Assembly (NCBI RefSeq): GCF_013694245.2
Contig: NZ_CP059322.2
Location: 1,236,001-1,300,000, forward strand
DNA length: 64,000 nucleotides
Direction of reading: 5' to 3'
Origin: Micromonospora ferruginea
GTDB lineage: Bacteria > Actinomycetota > Actinomycetes > Mycobacteriales > Micromonosporaceae
Shown here: piece after piece, positions 1 through 7,814 of the stretch
Position numbering within the stretch: position 1 is the first letter of the stretch
Layout of the letters: each line of letters begins with the position of its first letter
The notes under the pieces: model-generated
What the model was told of the DNA's origin: nothing
Databases searched by the model: none
The model's input: only the letters and a program-made list of their open reading frames with translations
Program-made: the position numbers and the translations under genes

Positions 1-1
1 C

Positions 2-127
2 ACGCTGCTCGCGGTCGAGGGCGTCCGCTCCGTCTCGCGTGAGGGCGGGGTCTCACGCTTCGCGGAGGAACGGATCGCCCGCATGTTCGGCATCACCGGC
101 CAACCCCTGGACGAGGAGCAGTCATGA
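2..127 (+). CDS. C-terminal end of an unidentified protein (partial)
   Basis: The window opens inside a reading frame that supplies the last 41 residues of a protein and stops with TGA at 125-127. The stop overlaps the ATG of the next gene (ATGA), so this is the upstream member of the acyl-CoA operon and is probably translationally coupled to it. The visible tail is charged and helical-looking (it ends GQPLDEEQS) and has no motif I recognise. From context it could be another CoA-metabolism enzyme, but the fragment alone does not show that. Confidence 0.6.
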   Translation, partial: TLLAVEGVRSVSREGGVSRFAEERIARMFGITGQPLDEEQS

Positions 128-633
128 GAGGTCGCAGCGGCGGGTCGCCGCGCCGTAGTGGATATCGCCGGCGGGACCCGTTCCTGTCGTACCAGGACGA
201 GCCGACGACCCCCAGCCCTGTGGTGCACCGGCCGACGATCTCGCGGGCGGCGGCCGCGGCCGCCGTCGACGCGGCGATCGCGCGGGCCGAGTCGATCGGC
301 CTGTCCGTCACGGTGGCGATCTGTGACGAGAGCGGGGTGCTGAAGGCCTACCAACGCATGGACGCCGCGCCGCTGGTCAGCGTTCAACTGGCCCAGGACA
401 AGGCGTACACCGCGGTCGGGTTCGGGTTGAGCAGCGACGGCTGGTACGACTTCATCAAGGACGACGGCCCGCTCGCCCTGGGCGCGCCCGCTGGTGTCGA
501 CCGCCTGGTGACCTTCGGCGGGGGATTCCCCATCCGGGTCGACGGCGTCGTCGTGGGTGGGATCGGCGTCAGTGGCGGTCACTACACCCAGGACATGGAG
601 GTCGCCCGGGCCGGGCTGGCGGTGCTCGAATGA
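124..633 (+). CDS. GlcG/HbpS-like heme-binding family protein (DUF336)
   Basis: This 169-residue protein has the compact GlcG/HbpS fold signature. An N-terminal helix rich in Ala (ISRAAAAAAVDAAI) is followed by a strand of the type VTVAICDESG, an AQDKAYTA helix, and a C-terminal GGFPIRV...GGIGVSGG segment. Family members bind heme or small ligands and often sit in catabolic operons; HbpS of Streptomyces is an extracellular heme sensor. No signal peptide is visible, so this one is probably cytoplasmic. The first roughly 35 residues are basic and unlike the family, so a later start is possible, although the ATGA overlap with the preceding gene supports 124. The next gene overlaps its stop by 4 bp. 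Its exact role in the acyl-CoA operon is unknown. Confidence 0.8.
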   Translation: MRGRSGGSPRRSGYRRRDPFLSYQDEPTTPSPVVHRPTISRAAAAAAVDAAIARAESIGLSVTVAICDESGVLKAYQRMDAAPLVSVQLAQDKAYTAVGFGLSSDGWYDFIKDDGPLALGAPAGVDRLVTFGGGFPIRVDGVVVGGIGVSGGHYTQDMEVARAGLAVLE

Positions 634-1376
634 GCGGCCCGGAGGTCCGCCTCCAGGTGCGCGACGGCGTCGCCGTCATCACGCTGGACGCCCCGGAGCG
701 CCGCAACGCCCTTACCCTCGCGATGGCGACCGAGCTGGTGCGGACGATCGCCCTCGTCGACGCGGACCCGGAGGTGCGGTCCGCGGTGGTCCGCGGCAGC
801 GGCGGGCACTTCTGCGCGGGCGCCCATCGGGAACTGCTGCACGACGTGGCCGAGGACCCCGCCGATCCGCGTCGCTACGCCGCCCTGGGCGTCGTCTACG
901 ACTCGTTCTTCCGCCTGGGTCGCCTCGGTGTCCCGGTCGTCGCGTCGGTTCGCGGCGCCGCGGTCGGCGCGGGGGTCAATCTGCTGCTCGCCGCGGACGT
1001 CCGGGTGGTCGGTGCGAACACCCGGATCGTCGCCGGATTCGGCGCGATCGGGCTGCATCCCGGCGGTGGTCACCTGCTTCTGGCCGCCGCCGCGCTCGGC
1101 CGCTCCGGCGCCGCGGCGATGACCCTGCTCAACCAGGAGTTGGACGGTGACGGATCGGTTCGCGCCGGGTTGGCCCGGGAGTGCGTCGCCGACGACGAGG
1201 TCGACGCCCGCGCGTTCGCCCTCGCCGCCGCCGCGCCGGCCGACCCGGAGCTGAGCCGGCGTGTGACCGCGTCGTTCCGGCGCTCGGTCGGCCCCACGGT
1301 GGTGGAGTGGGAACAGGCGATGGAGGCCGAGCGGGCCCCGCAGATGTGGTCGCTGCGGCGGCGGGCCCAGCGGTGA
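630..1376 (+). CDS. Enoyl-CoA hydratase/isomerase family protein
   Basis: This 248-residue crotonase-fold protein would hydrate or isomerise an unsaturated acyl-CoA. The VAVITLDAPERRNAL segment starts the fold. The two oxyanion-hole regions are visible as HFCAGA (around residue 67) and RGAAVGAGVNLLLAADVR (around 108-125). The GFGAIGLHPGGG stretch corresponds to the region that normally carries the second catalytic Glu. A typical Glu pair is not obvious here, so the exact reaction (hydratase, isomerase or hydrolase) is uncertain. It starts with ATG overlapping the previous stop, and its own stop overlaps the GTG of the CoA-transferase gene. This arrangement indicates a single operon for degradation of a CoA-activated acid. 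Confidence 0.88.
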   Translation: MSGPEVRLQVRDGVAVITLDAPERRNALTLAMATELVRTIALVDADPEVRSAVVRGSGGHFCAGAHRELLHDVAEDPADPRRYAALGVVYDSFFRLGRLGVPVVASVRGAAVGAGVNLLLAADVRVVGANTRIVAGFGAIGLHPGGGHLLLAAAALGRSGAAAMTLLNQELDGDGSVRAGLARECVADDEVDARAFALAAAAPADPELSRRVTASFRRSVGPTVVEWEQAMEAERAPQMWSLRRRAQR

Positions 1377-2509
1377 GCGGCCCGCTGCGCGGCGTGCGTG
1401 TGCTCGATCTCACCAGCACCTTCTCCGGGCCGTACTGCACGCTCATGCTCGCCGACCTCGGGGCCGATGTGGTGAAGATCGAGGCGCCCGGCGGTGACAT
1501 CGCCCGGCAGCTCGGTGCCGCCACCGTGCCGGGCATGGCGGCGGTGTTCCTCAACATGAACCGCGGCAAGCGCTCCGTCGTGCTCGACCTGACGACGCAG
1601 CGGGGGCAGGCGGACCTGGCCCGCCTGCTGCCGACCGCCGATGTGCTGGTGCACAACATGCGTCCCGGCGCCGCCCGCCGTCTCCAGGTCTCCTACGAGG
1701 ACTGCGCGCGCCACCATCCCGGCCTGGTCTACTGCGCGATCCCGGGTTTCAGCGGCGACAGTCCGCACGCCGACCGTCCGGCCTACGACGACGTCATCCA
1801 GGGCGCGTCGGGACTGGCGGCAGTGCAGAGCGTCAACCAGGACCAGCCCGGCTACGTCGTCACCCCGATCGCGGACAAGCTCGCCGGGCTCACCGCCGCC
1901 GTCGGGGTCCTCGCCGCGTTGCGGCACCGCGACGCCACCGGTGAGGGCCAGCGCGTCGAGGTTCCGATGTTCGACACCACGTTCGCCTTCGGCCTGCTCG
2001 AACAGTTGGACGGCTGGACGTTCGAGCCGCCCGTGGGCCCGCCGGTCTATCCGCGTACCGCGGCGGCCAACCGTCGCCCCTACCGCACCCGCGACGGTCA
2101 CCTCTGCGTCATGATCTACACGGAACGGCAGTGGCGGCGGTTCCTCGACCGCGCCGGTCGTGGCTCGGTGCTGAACGAGCCGCGCTTCGACAGCATCGGC
2201 AGGCGGATCGCCAACGCCGACGCGCTGTACGGCATCGTCGGCGAGATCATGCTCACCCGCACCACCGACGAGTGGCTCGCCGTCCTCGACGAGATCGACG
2301 TGCCGTGTGCGCCGCTGGCCCGTTACGAGGACCTGCTGCGGGACGGCGACCTGCTCGAGCGTGGCGTGGTCTCGCTCGTCGAGCACCCGACCGTCGGTAC
2401 GCTGCGCAGCATCGCCGCGCCCCTGCGCTTCTCCAGCACCCCGGTCGTGGCGTACCGCCCCGCTCCGACGCTGGGTGAGCACCAGGCGCAGATCCTGGGG
2501 ACGCCGTGA
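1373..2509 (+). CDS. CaiB/BaiF (family III) CoA-transferase
   Basis: A 378-residue family III CoA-transferase is read from GTG 1373, which overlaps the TGA of the hydratase gene. The open frame extends further upstream, but the sequence before 1373 has no homologous look. Hallmarks are the N-terminal LRGVRVLDLT and GPYCTLMLADLGADVVKIE blocks, the RGKRSVVLDL block, and YDDVIQG, whose second Asp is the expected acyl-anhydride nucleophile. The family moves CoA between carboxylic acids, here presumably activating the operon's substrate without ATP. Length is normal. The stop overlaps the start of the downstream acyl-CoA dehydrogenase gene. Confidence 0.9.
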   Translation: MSGPLRGVRVLDLTSTFSGPYCTLMLADLGADVVKIEAPGGDIARQLGAATVPGMAAVFLNMNRGKRSVVLDLTTQRGQADLARLLPTADVLVHNMRPGAARRLQVSYEDCARHHPGLVYCAIPGFSGDSPHADRPAYDDVIQGASGLAAVQSVNQDQPGYVVTPIADKLAGLTAAVGVLAALRHRDATGEGQRVEVPMFDTTFAFGLLEQLDGWTFEPPVGPPVYPRTAAANRRPYRTRDGHLCVMIYTERQWRRFLDRAGRGSVLNEPRFDSIGRRIANADALYGIVGEIMLTRTTDEWLAVLDEIDVPCAPLARYEDLLRDGDLLERGVVSLVEHPTVGTLRSIAAPLRFSSTPVVAYRPAPTLGEHQAQILGTP

Positions 2510-3609
2510 CGTCTGTGGATCGCGCGGAGATCCGCGCGCAACTGGAACGGTGGCGGCGCGAGGGACGTTTCACGCCGCGCTGCGACTCCTGGCTGGCGGG
2601 ATACGACGAGGACTTCAGTCGGCTGCTCGGCGCCCGTGGCTGGATCGGTCTGACCTGGGAGCAGCGGTACGGCGGGCAGGGGCGTGGGTTCGCGGACCGG
2701 TTCGTGCTGACCGAGGAGCTGCTGCGGGCGGGAGCGCCGGTCGCCGGGCACTGGATCGCCGACCGGCAGATCGGGCCGGCCGTGGCCCGGTGGGGCAGCG
2801 AGGAGCTCAAGGCGCACGTGCTGCCCCGCATCGCCGCCGGCGAGGCCCGGTTCTGCCTCGGCATGAGCGAGCCCGATGCCGGCTCCGACCTCGCCGCCGT
2901 GCGGACCCGCGCCGAACGTGTTTCCGGGGGGTGGACGCTGAGCGGGCAGAAGGTCTGGTCCAGCCACGCCCACCGGGCGACGCACGCCTACGTGTTGGCC
3001 CGCACCGGCGGCTCGCCCACCGGCCCGGACCGGCACGAGGGTCTGAGCGAGTTCGTCCTCGACCTCGACCAACCCGGTGTCACCGTGCGTCCGATCCCCG
3101 ACCTGCACGGGGCCGGCCACTTCTGCGAGGTCTTCCTCGACCGTGCCGTCGTGCCGGACGCCTGGGTGCTCGGCACGGTCGGCAACGGTTGGGCCCAGGT
3201 CACCGACCAGCTCGCGTTCGAGCGGGGCGGCCCGGAGCGGGTGCTGAGCACGTACCCCCTGCTGCGTCTCATGGTCGACGGGGCCGGCGGGTGGCGGCTC
3301 GGTGAGTTGGTGGCCCGCCTGACCGCGCTGCGCGCGCTGGGCCGGCGCGTCGCGGCCCGGATGGACGCGGGGGAGGCTCCGGTGTCCGCGGCGGCGACGC
3401 TGAAGCTGCTGGGCAATCGGTTCGAGGTCGACGTGATCGAGGCCGCACGCGGGGTGACCAGGGCCGACATGGGCGCCGAGGACTGGTCGCGGTTCACCGC
3501 GATGCGCGCGCAGGCCCAGTTGTCCGCCCCCGGTTTCTCGTTGCGCGGGGGCACCACCGAGGTGCTCGGTGTGCTTGTCGCCCGGGCTGCTCTGGAGGAG
3601 GCACGATGA
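2506..3609 (+). CDS. Acyl-CoA dehydrogenase, large FAD-binding subunit
   Basis: This 367-residue acyl-CoA dehydrogenase begins at GTG 2506, overlapping the previous stop. It carries the FAD/substrate-binding block CLGMSEPDAGSDL (around residue 123) and the WTLSGQKVWSS block. The C-terminal SLRGGTTEVLGVLVAR motif marks the cofactor-binding dimer interface. It would oxidise an acyl-CoA to the enoyl-CoA that the hydratase then uses. The adjacent, shorter acyl-CoA dehydrogenase-like gene overlaps its stop. That pairing resembles the heteromeric FadE pairs known from actinobacterial steroid and branched-acid catabolism, in which the two proteins form one enzyme. Confidence 0.9.
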   Translation: MTSVDRAEIRAQLERWRREGRFTPRCDSWLAGYDEDFSRLLGARGWIGLTWEQRYGGQGRGFADRFVLTEELLRAGAPVAGHWIADRQIGPAVARWGSEELKAHVLPRIAAGEARFCLGMSEPDAGSDLAAVRTRAERVSGGWTLSGQKVWSSHAHRATHAYVLARTGGSPTGPDRHEGLSEFVLDLDQPGVTVRPIPDLHGAGHFCEVFLDRAVVPDAWVLGTVGNGWAQVTDQLAFERGGPERVLSTYPLLRLMVDGAGGWRLGELVARLTALRALGRRVAARMDAGEAPVSAAATLKLLGNRFEVDVIEAARGVTRADMGAEDWSRFTAMRAQAQLSAPGFSLRGGTTEVLGVLVARAALEEAR

Positions 3610-4484
3610 CGTCGACCACGGATTCCGTCGCACGGGCCGCGGTGGCGACGGTGCGTGCCGCCAGCGACATGGGCGCGGTCTGGCGGGTCGCGGTGGAGCA
3701 GCAGTGGCACCTGCTGGCCGTGGCCGAGGCCGACGGCGGGTACGGGGGATCGCTCACCGACCTCGCCGACGTGGTGCGGGCCCTCGCCGGCGCAGGCTTG
3801 TCGACGCCTATCCCGGAGCTGTACGCGGGTGCGACGGGTGGGGCGGTGGGGGTGGCGCTGCCGGTCGGCAACGGGGAGACGCTCGTGCCGTGGGGGCGGT
3901 GGTGCGCCGACGTGCTCGTGCTCGACGGCGGCGACACGGTGGTGCCGGTCCGGGGAGCCCGGGAGCGGGAGAACCTCGCGCACGAGCCGGTCGACGAGCT
4001 GACCGTACCCGGCGCGGGTGAGGGCGCCGGCCAGGCGTTGGCACGTTGGCGGGTGCTGCACACCGCGCGGCTGGTCGGGGGGGCCGTCGCGGGCGCGCGA
4101 CGCACCGCCGCGTACGCCGGGACCCGGGTGCAGTTCGGCCGCCCGATCGCCCGCTTCCAGGCGGTGGCCGCGCTCGTCGCCGAGGCGCATGCCCAGTCGG
4201 TGCTCGCGGCCGCCGGGCTGGAGCGGGCGCTCGCCGACGTGGACGACGACGCCTCGGTGCTGAGCGGGCACGCGGTGGCGGCCCGGGCCGCGGGAGCCGT
4301 CGCGCGGATCGCACACCAGGTGCACGGCGCGATCGGGGTGACCCAGGAATTGGGCCTGGAGCAGCTCACCCGCCGGCTGTGGGCGTGGCGGGATCTGTGG
4401 CAGACCGAGTTCGAGATCGAGCGTCTTCTGGCCGCCGGCGTGGCCGGTCAGGGCGAGGGCTACTTCTGGAGTGCCGATGCGTGA
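3606..4484 (+). CDS. Acyl-CoA dehydrogenase-like partner subunit
   Basis: This 292-residue protein is shorter than usual for the family (about 380). The C-terminal helical domain is clear (RTAAYAGTRVQFGRPIARFQAVAALVAEAH, around residues 165-195; then HQVHGAIGVTQELGLEQLTRRLWAWRD near 235-265). The middle beta-domain that binds FAD is poorly conserved and no clear catalytic Glu is seen. It is therefore best read as the non-identical partner of the preceding dehydrogenase in a heterotetramer, by analogy with actinobacterial FadE pairs. That is inference from gene order and length. Its start overlaps the preceding stop, and its end overlaps the next gene by 14 bp. Confidence 0.8.
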   Translation: MTSTTDSVARAAVATVRAASDMGAVWRVAVEQQWHLLAVAEADGGYGGSLTDLADVVRALAGAGLSTPIPELYAGATGGAVGVALPVGNGETLVPWGRWCADVLVLDGGDTVVPVRGARERENLAHEPVDELTVPGAGEGAGQALARWRVLHTARLVGGAVAGARRTAAYAGTRVQFGRPIARFQAVAALVAEAHAQSVLAAAGLERALADVDDDASVLSGHAVAARAAGAVARIAHQVHGAIGVTQELGLEQLTRRLWAWRDLWQTEFEIERLLAAGVAGQGEGYFWSADA

Positions 4485-5250
4485 CTCGTTGACCGGCCGG
4501 GTGGCCGTCGTGACCGGGGCCGGTTCCGGCATCGGTCTGGAGGTGGTGCGACTGTTCGCCGGGGAGGGCTGCCGCCTGGTCGCCGCGGACCTCGACCCGT
4601 CCGCGTGCGAGGGACTTCCCGGCGTCCACGCCGTCACCGTCGACCTCGGCACGGCCGAGGGGGCGCGACGGGTCGCCGCCGCCGTGCTGGACCGCTTCGG
4701 CGGCGTCGACATCCTGGTGAACAACGTGGCCGTGGCCCCGTATCGCGACGCGTTCACCGATGTCGACGATGCGGCCTGGCAGCACACCTGGGAGGTCAAC
4801 GTCATGTCCTGCGTCCGCCTGTGCCGGGAGCTGATCCCGATGATGGTCGGTCGGGGCGGTGGCAGCGTGGTGAACATCGGTTCCGAGGCTGCCCGGCACC
4901 CCAAGCCGTACCTGGTCGACTATGCGGTGAGCAAGGCCGCGCTGCTGGCCCTGGCCAAGGCTCTGTCGACGGAGTACGGGCCGGCGGGTGTGCGGGTCAA
5001 CACGGTCGCGCCCGGCCCGACCCGGACCTCCACCATGAACCGCTTCCTGGGCTCGCTGGCGCGGCGGCTCGGGGTCGATCCGGAGGCGGCCGCCGAGCAC
5101 TTCGTCCACGAGATGCGTGGACTCGCGCTCGGTCGGATGAACGAGCCCGCCGATGTCGCCGCCGTCGTGCGTTTTCTCGCCGGCTCGGCCGCCCGCCAGG
5201 TGACCGGCGCCGAGTACGCCGTCGACGCGGGCTCCACCACGTCGATGTAG
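4471..5250 (+). CDS. SDR-family oxidoreductase (acyl-CoA operon)
   Basis: A classical short-chain dehydrogenase/reductase of 259 residues from GTG 4471; an in-frame ATG two codons later is equally plausible. The NAD(P)-binding TGAGSGIG motif, the ADLD acidic patch after beta-2 (suggesting NAD preference), NNVA, the catalytic Ser (IGSEA), and YAVSK are all present, as is the C-terminal PADVAAVVRFLAG block. As last gene of the operon it would oxidise the 3-hydroxyacyl-CoA made by the hydratase, or a hydroxylated side group. The substrate is not deducible from sequence. The operon ends here, and 182 bp without a gene follow. Confidence 0.88.
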   Translation: MPMRDSLTGRVAVVTGAGSGIGLEVVRLFAGEGCRLVAADLDPSACEGLPGVHAVTVDLGTAEGARRVAAAVLDRFGGVDILVNNVAVAPYRDAFTDVDDAAWQHTWEVNVMSCVRLCRELIPMMVGRGGGSVVNIGSEAARHPKPYLVDYAVSKAALLALAKALSTEYGPAGVRVNTVAPGPTRTSTMNRFLGSLARRLGVDPEAAAEHFVHEMRGLALGRMNEPADVAAVVRFLAGSAARQVTGAEYAVDAGSTTSM

Positions 5251-5432
5251 GTCCCTGGCCACGCCCGGGCCGAGAGTCCGACGTGCTGCCGCAGGGCGGG
5301 CGTCGCGGGGTCGGTTCGGCTCCGGGTCGGTCCGGCGCGAGGTGCTTACGGGTGCGGCGCCGGTCCGTGGTCGGCACGTGGTCGATCGACGTCGGATCGT
5401 GTCATGCTGCACGCACCCGACAGGAGGACGAG

Positions 5433-6623
5433 ATGGCAACCGGTGAAGCCGTGCAGGTGCGTCCCAGGCGCCGGTCGCTGCGACCGCTGGTGTCCGGGGC
5501 GACGCTTGTCGCGATCCTCCTCCTGCTGTTCGGGTTGCCGTGGTGGACGCTGACGGTGGCGGCGCGCTGGCCGGCCCCGGTGTCGGCCGCGGGCACGGCG
5601 GTGTTCGCCGTCGCGCTGGGCGCGCTCCCCGCCCTGATGTATCTCGGACACGGCCGGCGGCGGTCGGACGCGGCGGCCCGCGCCGGGGACGTACTCCTCG
5701 GTCTGGTCTGGATCCTGTTCGTCTGGGCGTTGCTCGGCAACGTGGCGCGGCTCGCGATGGCCGCGGTGGGCGTCGCCGACCCGGCCCGGTCCCGGGCCGT
5801 GGCGGTCGGCGTCGCGGTGGTCTCGGCCGTGCTGGCGACCTGGGGGTACGCCGAGGCGATGCGCGTGCCCCGGGTCCGGCGGGTCGACGTCACCGTCGAC
5901 CGGCTCGGCGCCGGTCTCGACGGGGTCCGGGTGGTGCTGCTGACCGACACCCACTACGGCCCGATCGACCGGGCCCGGTGGTCGGCGCGCACCATCGAGG
6001 TGGTCAACGGCCTGGACGCCGACATCGTCTGCCACACCGGCGACATCGCCGACGGCACGGTCGAGCAGCGACGGGAGCAGGCCGCGCCGCTCGGCGCCGT
6101 CCGGGCCGGGCTGCTGCGGGCGTACGTGACGGGCAACCACGAGTACTACGGTGAGGCGCAGGGCTGGGTCGACCACATGCGTACCCTCGGTTGGGAACCC
6201 CTGCACAACCGGCACCTCATGGTGGAGCGGGACGGCGCGCGGCTCGTCGTCGCCGGGGTGGACGACGTGACCGCCGCCTCGTCCGGCCTCGCCGGTCACC
6301 GGGCCGACCACACCGCGGCGCTCGACGGCGCCGACCCGCGGCTGCCCGTGCTGCTGCTGGCCCACCAGCCCAAGCAGATCGCCGAGGCGGTGGCGGCCGG
6401 CGTCGACCTGCAACTGTCCGGGCACACCCACGGCGGCCAGATGTGGCCGTTCCACTATCTCGTCCGCCTCGACCAGCCGGTCGTGCAGGGCCTGAGCCGG
6501 CACGGCCGGACGCAGCTCTACACGAGTCGGGGCACCGGTTTCTGGGGCCCGCCGTTCCGGATCTTCGCGCCGAGCGAGATCACCCTGCTCACCCTGCGGG
6601 CGGGGCAGCACCGGCCGTCCTGA
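5433..6623 (+). CDS. Membrane-anchored metallophosphoesterase
   Basis: The 396-residue protein starts at ATG 5433, 5 bp after a strong AGGAGG (5422-5427). Roughly the first 145 residues hold four hydrophobic segments. The rest is a calcineurin-like phosphoesterase domain with metal-ligand motifs in order: DTHYGP (around 173), TGDIADG (around 200), GNHEYYG (around 235), HQPKQ, and GHTHGGQ (around 325). DTHYG replaces the more usual DxHxG, with the D and H conserved. The layout matches the YkuE/YaeI-type membrane-associated phosphoesterases, whose substrates are usually phospholipid or nucleotide derivatives. It is monocistronic, with no obvious partner. Confidence 0.88.
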   Translation: MATGEAVQVRPRRRSLRPLVSGATLVAILLLLFGLPWWTLTVAARWPAPVSAAGTAVFAVALGALPALMYLGHGRRRSDAAARAGDVLLGLVWILFVWALLGNVARLAMAAVGVADPARSRAVAVGVAVVSAVLATWGYAEAMRVPRVRRVDVTVDRLGAGLDGVRVVLLTDTHYGPIDRARWSARTIEVVNGLDADIVCHTGDIADGTVEQRREQAAPLGAVRAGLLRAYVTGNHEYYGEAQGWVDHMRTLGWEPLHNRHLMVERDGARLVVAGVDDVTAASSGLAGHRADHTAALDGADPRLPVLLLAHQPKQIAEAVAAGVDLQLSGHTHGGQMWPFHYLVRLDQPVVQGLSRHGRTQLYTSRGTGFWGPPFRIFAPSEITLLTLRAGQHRPS

Positions 6624-6748
6624 CCCGTCGATGCCGCTCGGGCAATGTCCGGCGGTGCTCCCCGGGGGTCGAGGCCGGTGGTGGGCCGGTGACGACGGCG
6701 GGCGAAAACCCGGTCGTGCGGGGTCGCCGGGTCGGGTAGGACGGTGCC

Positions 6749-7729
6749 GTGATGGTGGTGCGTGCGCGTCGTGAGGATCTGGTCGAGAGCGGCCGCTGGC
6801 GAGGACTGCTCCTCGACGTCACCGCCGCGCCCGCACGTCCCGGGACGCTGGTGGAGGTGACCGGGGGCGGTCGCCTCCAGATCCGGCAGGGACCGACGGT
6901 GGTGCTCCTCGCTCGGCTCGACGCCGCCCACTACCACGTCGACCACCGGCGGCTGCCGGGCTACCGGCCGGTCCTGCCGCCGGTGCGGTCGGCGGACGCA
7001 CGGCGCATCGGCGGGGGCCGGGCGGAGGACCGGGGCGTCCGGTGGGCCTACCGGTTCGCGGATCTGCTCACCTCTGCCGGGGCGGGGCCGCTGTATCCGA
7101 GTCGGTGGCTGGTGCAGCCGAACGCGCCGAACCTGCGGTACGTGGCGGCGTACGGCGCGGTCCGCGAAGCCGCCGACGTCGCGAGGCGGTGGTCCGAACT
7201 CCTGGTCGACCGCGATGCGGGGCAGCTCGACTGGTACATCCACGGCGGCAGCGGGCTCGTGCTGGCCATGCGCCCGATGTCGCGGGCCGACGACGCGCGG
7301 GTGAAGAGCTACCGCAAGCAGGTCCGCGCCGGCCTGCTCCCGCCGATCCTGTTGTGGTGGGTGAGCAGCCTCGACTCGTACCTGCTTCTCGACGGTCATG
7401 ACCGGCTGGCCGCCTGCCTGGCCGAGGCGGTCGAGCCGCCACTGATGACGCTGACCGCGGTCGTCGACGCCGACGAGGTGCGACGGCGCGACGCCTGGGA
7501 GGTCCGCCGTCACGCCGAGACCACCGGGCACATCGAACGCGAGATCTCCCAGGGCACACCAGGGGCCGCCGACGCGCTGGTGGCCGAGCGACGGAGGTTC
7601 GCCGCCGACCTCGTGGCACCGCGGTTCAATCCGAAGCTCACCAGGGCCTGGATGCTTCCCGGTGGGGTGCCGCGGTGGAATCGGGTGGCGGCCCTGACCG
7701 ATCCCGTGTGGGCAGCGGACCATCGGTGA
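6749..7729 (+). CDS. Uncharacterised protein with a ParB/sulfiredoxin-like segment
   Basis: This 326-residue protein belongs to no family I recognise overall. Residues about 190-235 read as a ParB-like core: a Ser/Arg-rich helix, VRAGLLPPILLWWV, then YLLLDGHDRLAACLAE. DGHDR is close to the GHxR signature of ParB/sulfiredoxin folds. A C-terminal helical tail (residues 250-326) includes MLPGGVPRWNRVAAL. Start GTG 6749 is immediately followed by ATG, and either could be used. It lies 86 bp before the HEAT-repeat gene in the same direction, so the two may work together. Any nucleotidase, kinase or DNA-binding activity is speculation. Confidence 0.55.
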   Translation: MMVVRARREDLVESGRWRGLLLDVTAAPARPGTLVEVTGGGRLQIRQGPTVVLLARLDAAHYHVDHRRLPGYRPVLPPVRSADARRIGGGRAEDRGVRWAYRFADLLTSAGAGPLYPSRWLVQPNAPNLRYVAAYGAVREAADVARRWSELLVDRDAGQLDWYIHGGSGLVLAMRPMSRADDARVKSYRKQVRAGLLPPILLWWVSSLDSYLLLDGHDRLAACLAEAVEPPLMTLTAVVDADEVRRRDAWEVRRHAETTGHIEREISQGTPGAADALVAERRRFAADLVAPRFNPKLTRAWMLPGGVPRWNRVAALTDPVWAADHR

Positions 7730-7814
7730 GACCGGTCGTCGGCGAACACCGACGGCCAGTCCCGCAGGGGAAAACCATGTTCGGTCGCCGTGGGTGGCGG
7801 GGCAGGATGTCGGG

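Noticed and set aside
2988..4904. Long minus-strand frame opposite the acyl-CoA operon
   Set aside because: Arg/Pro/Ala-rich, no family motif, and antisense to overlapping genes with clear domains.
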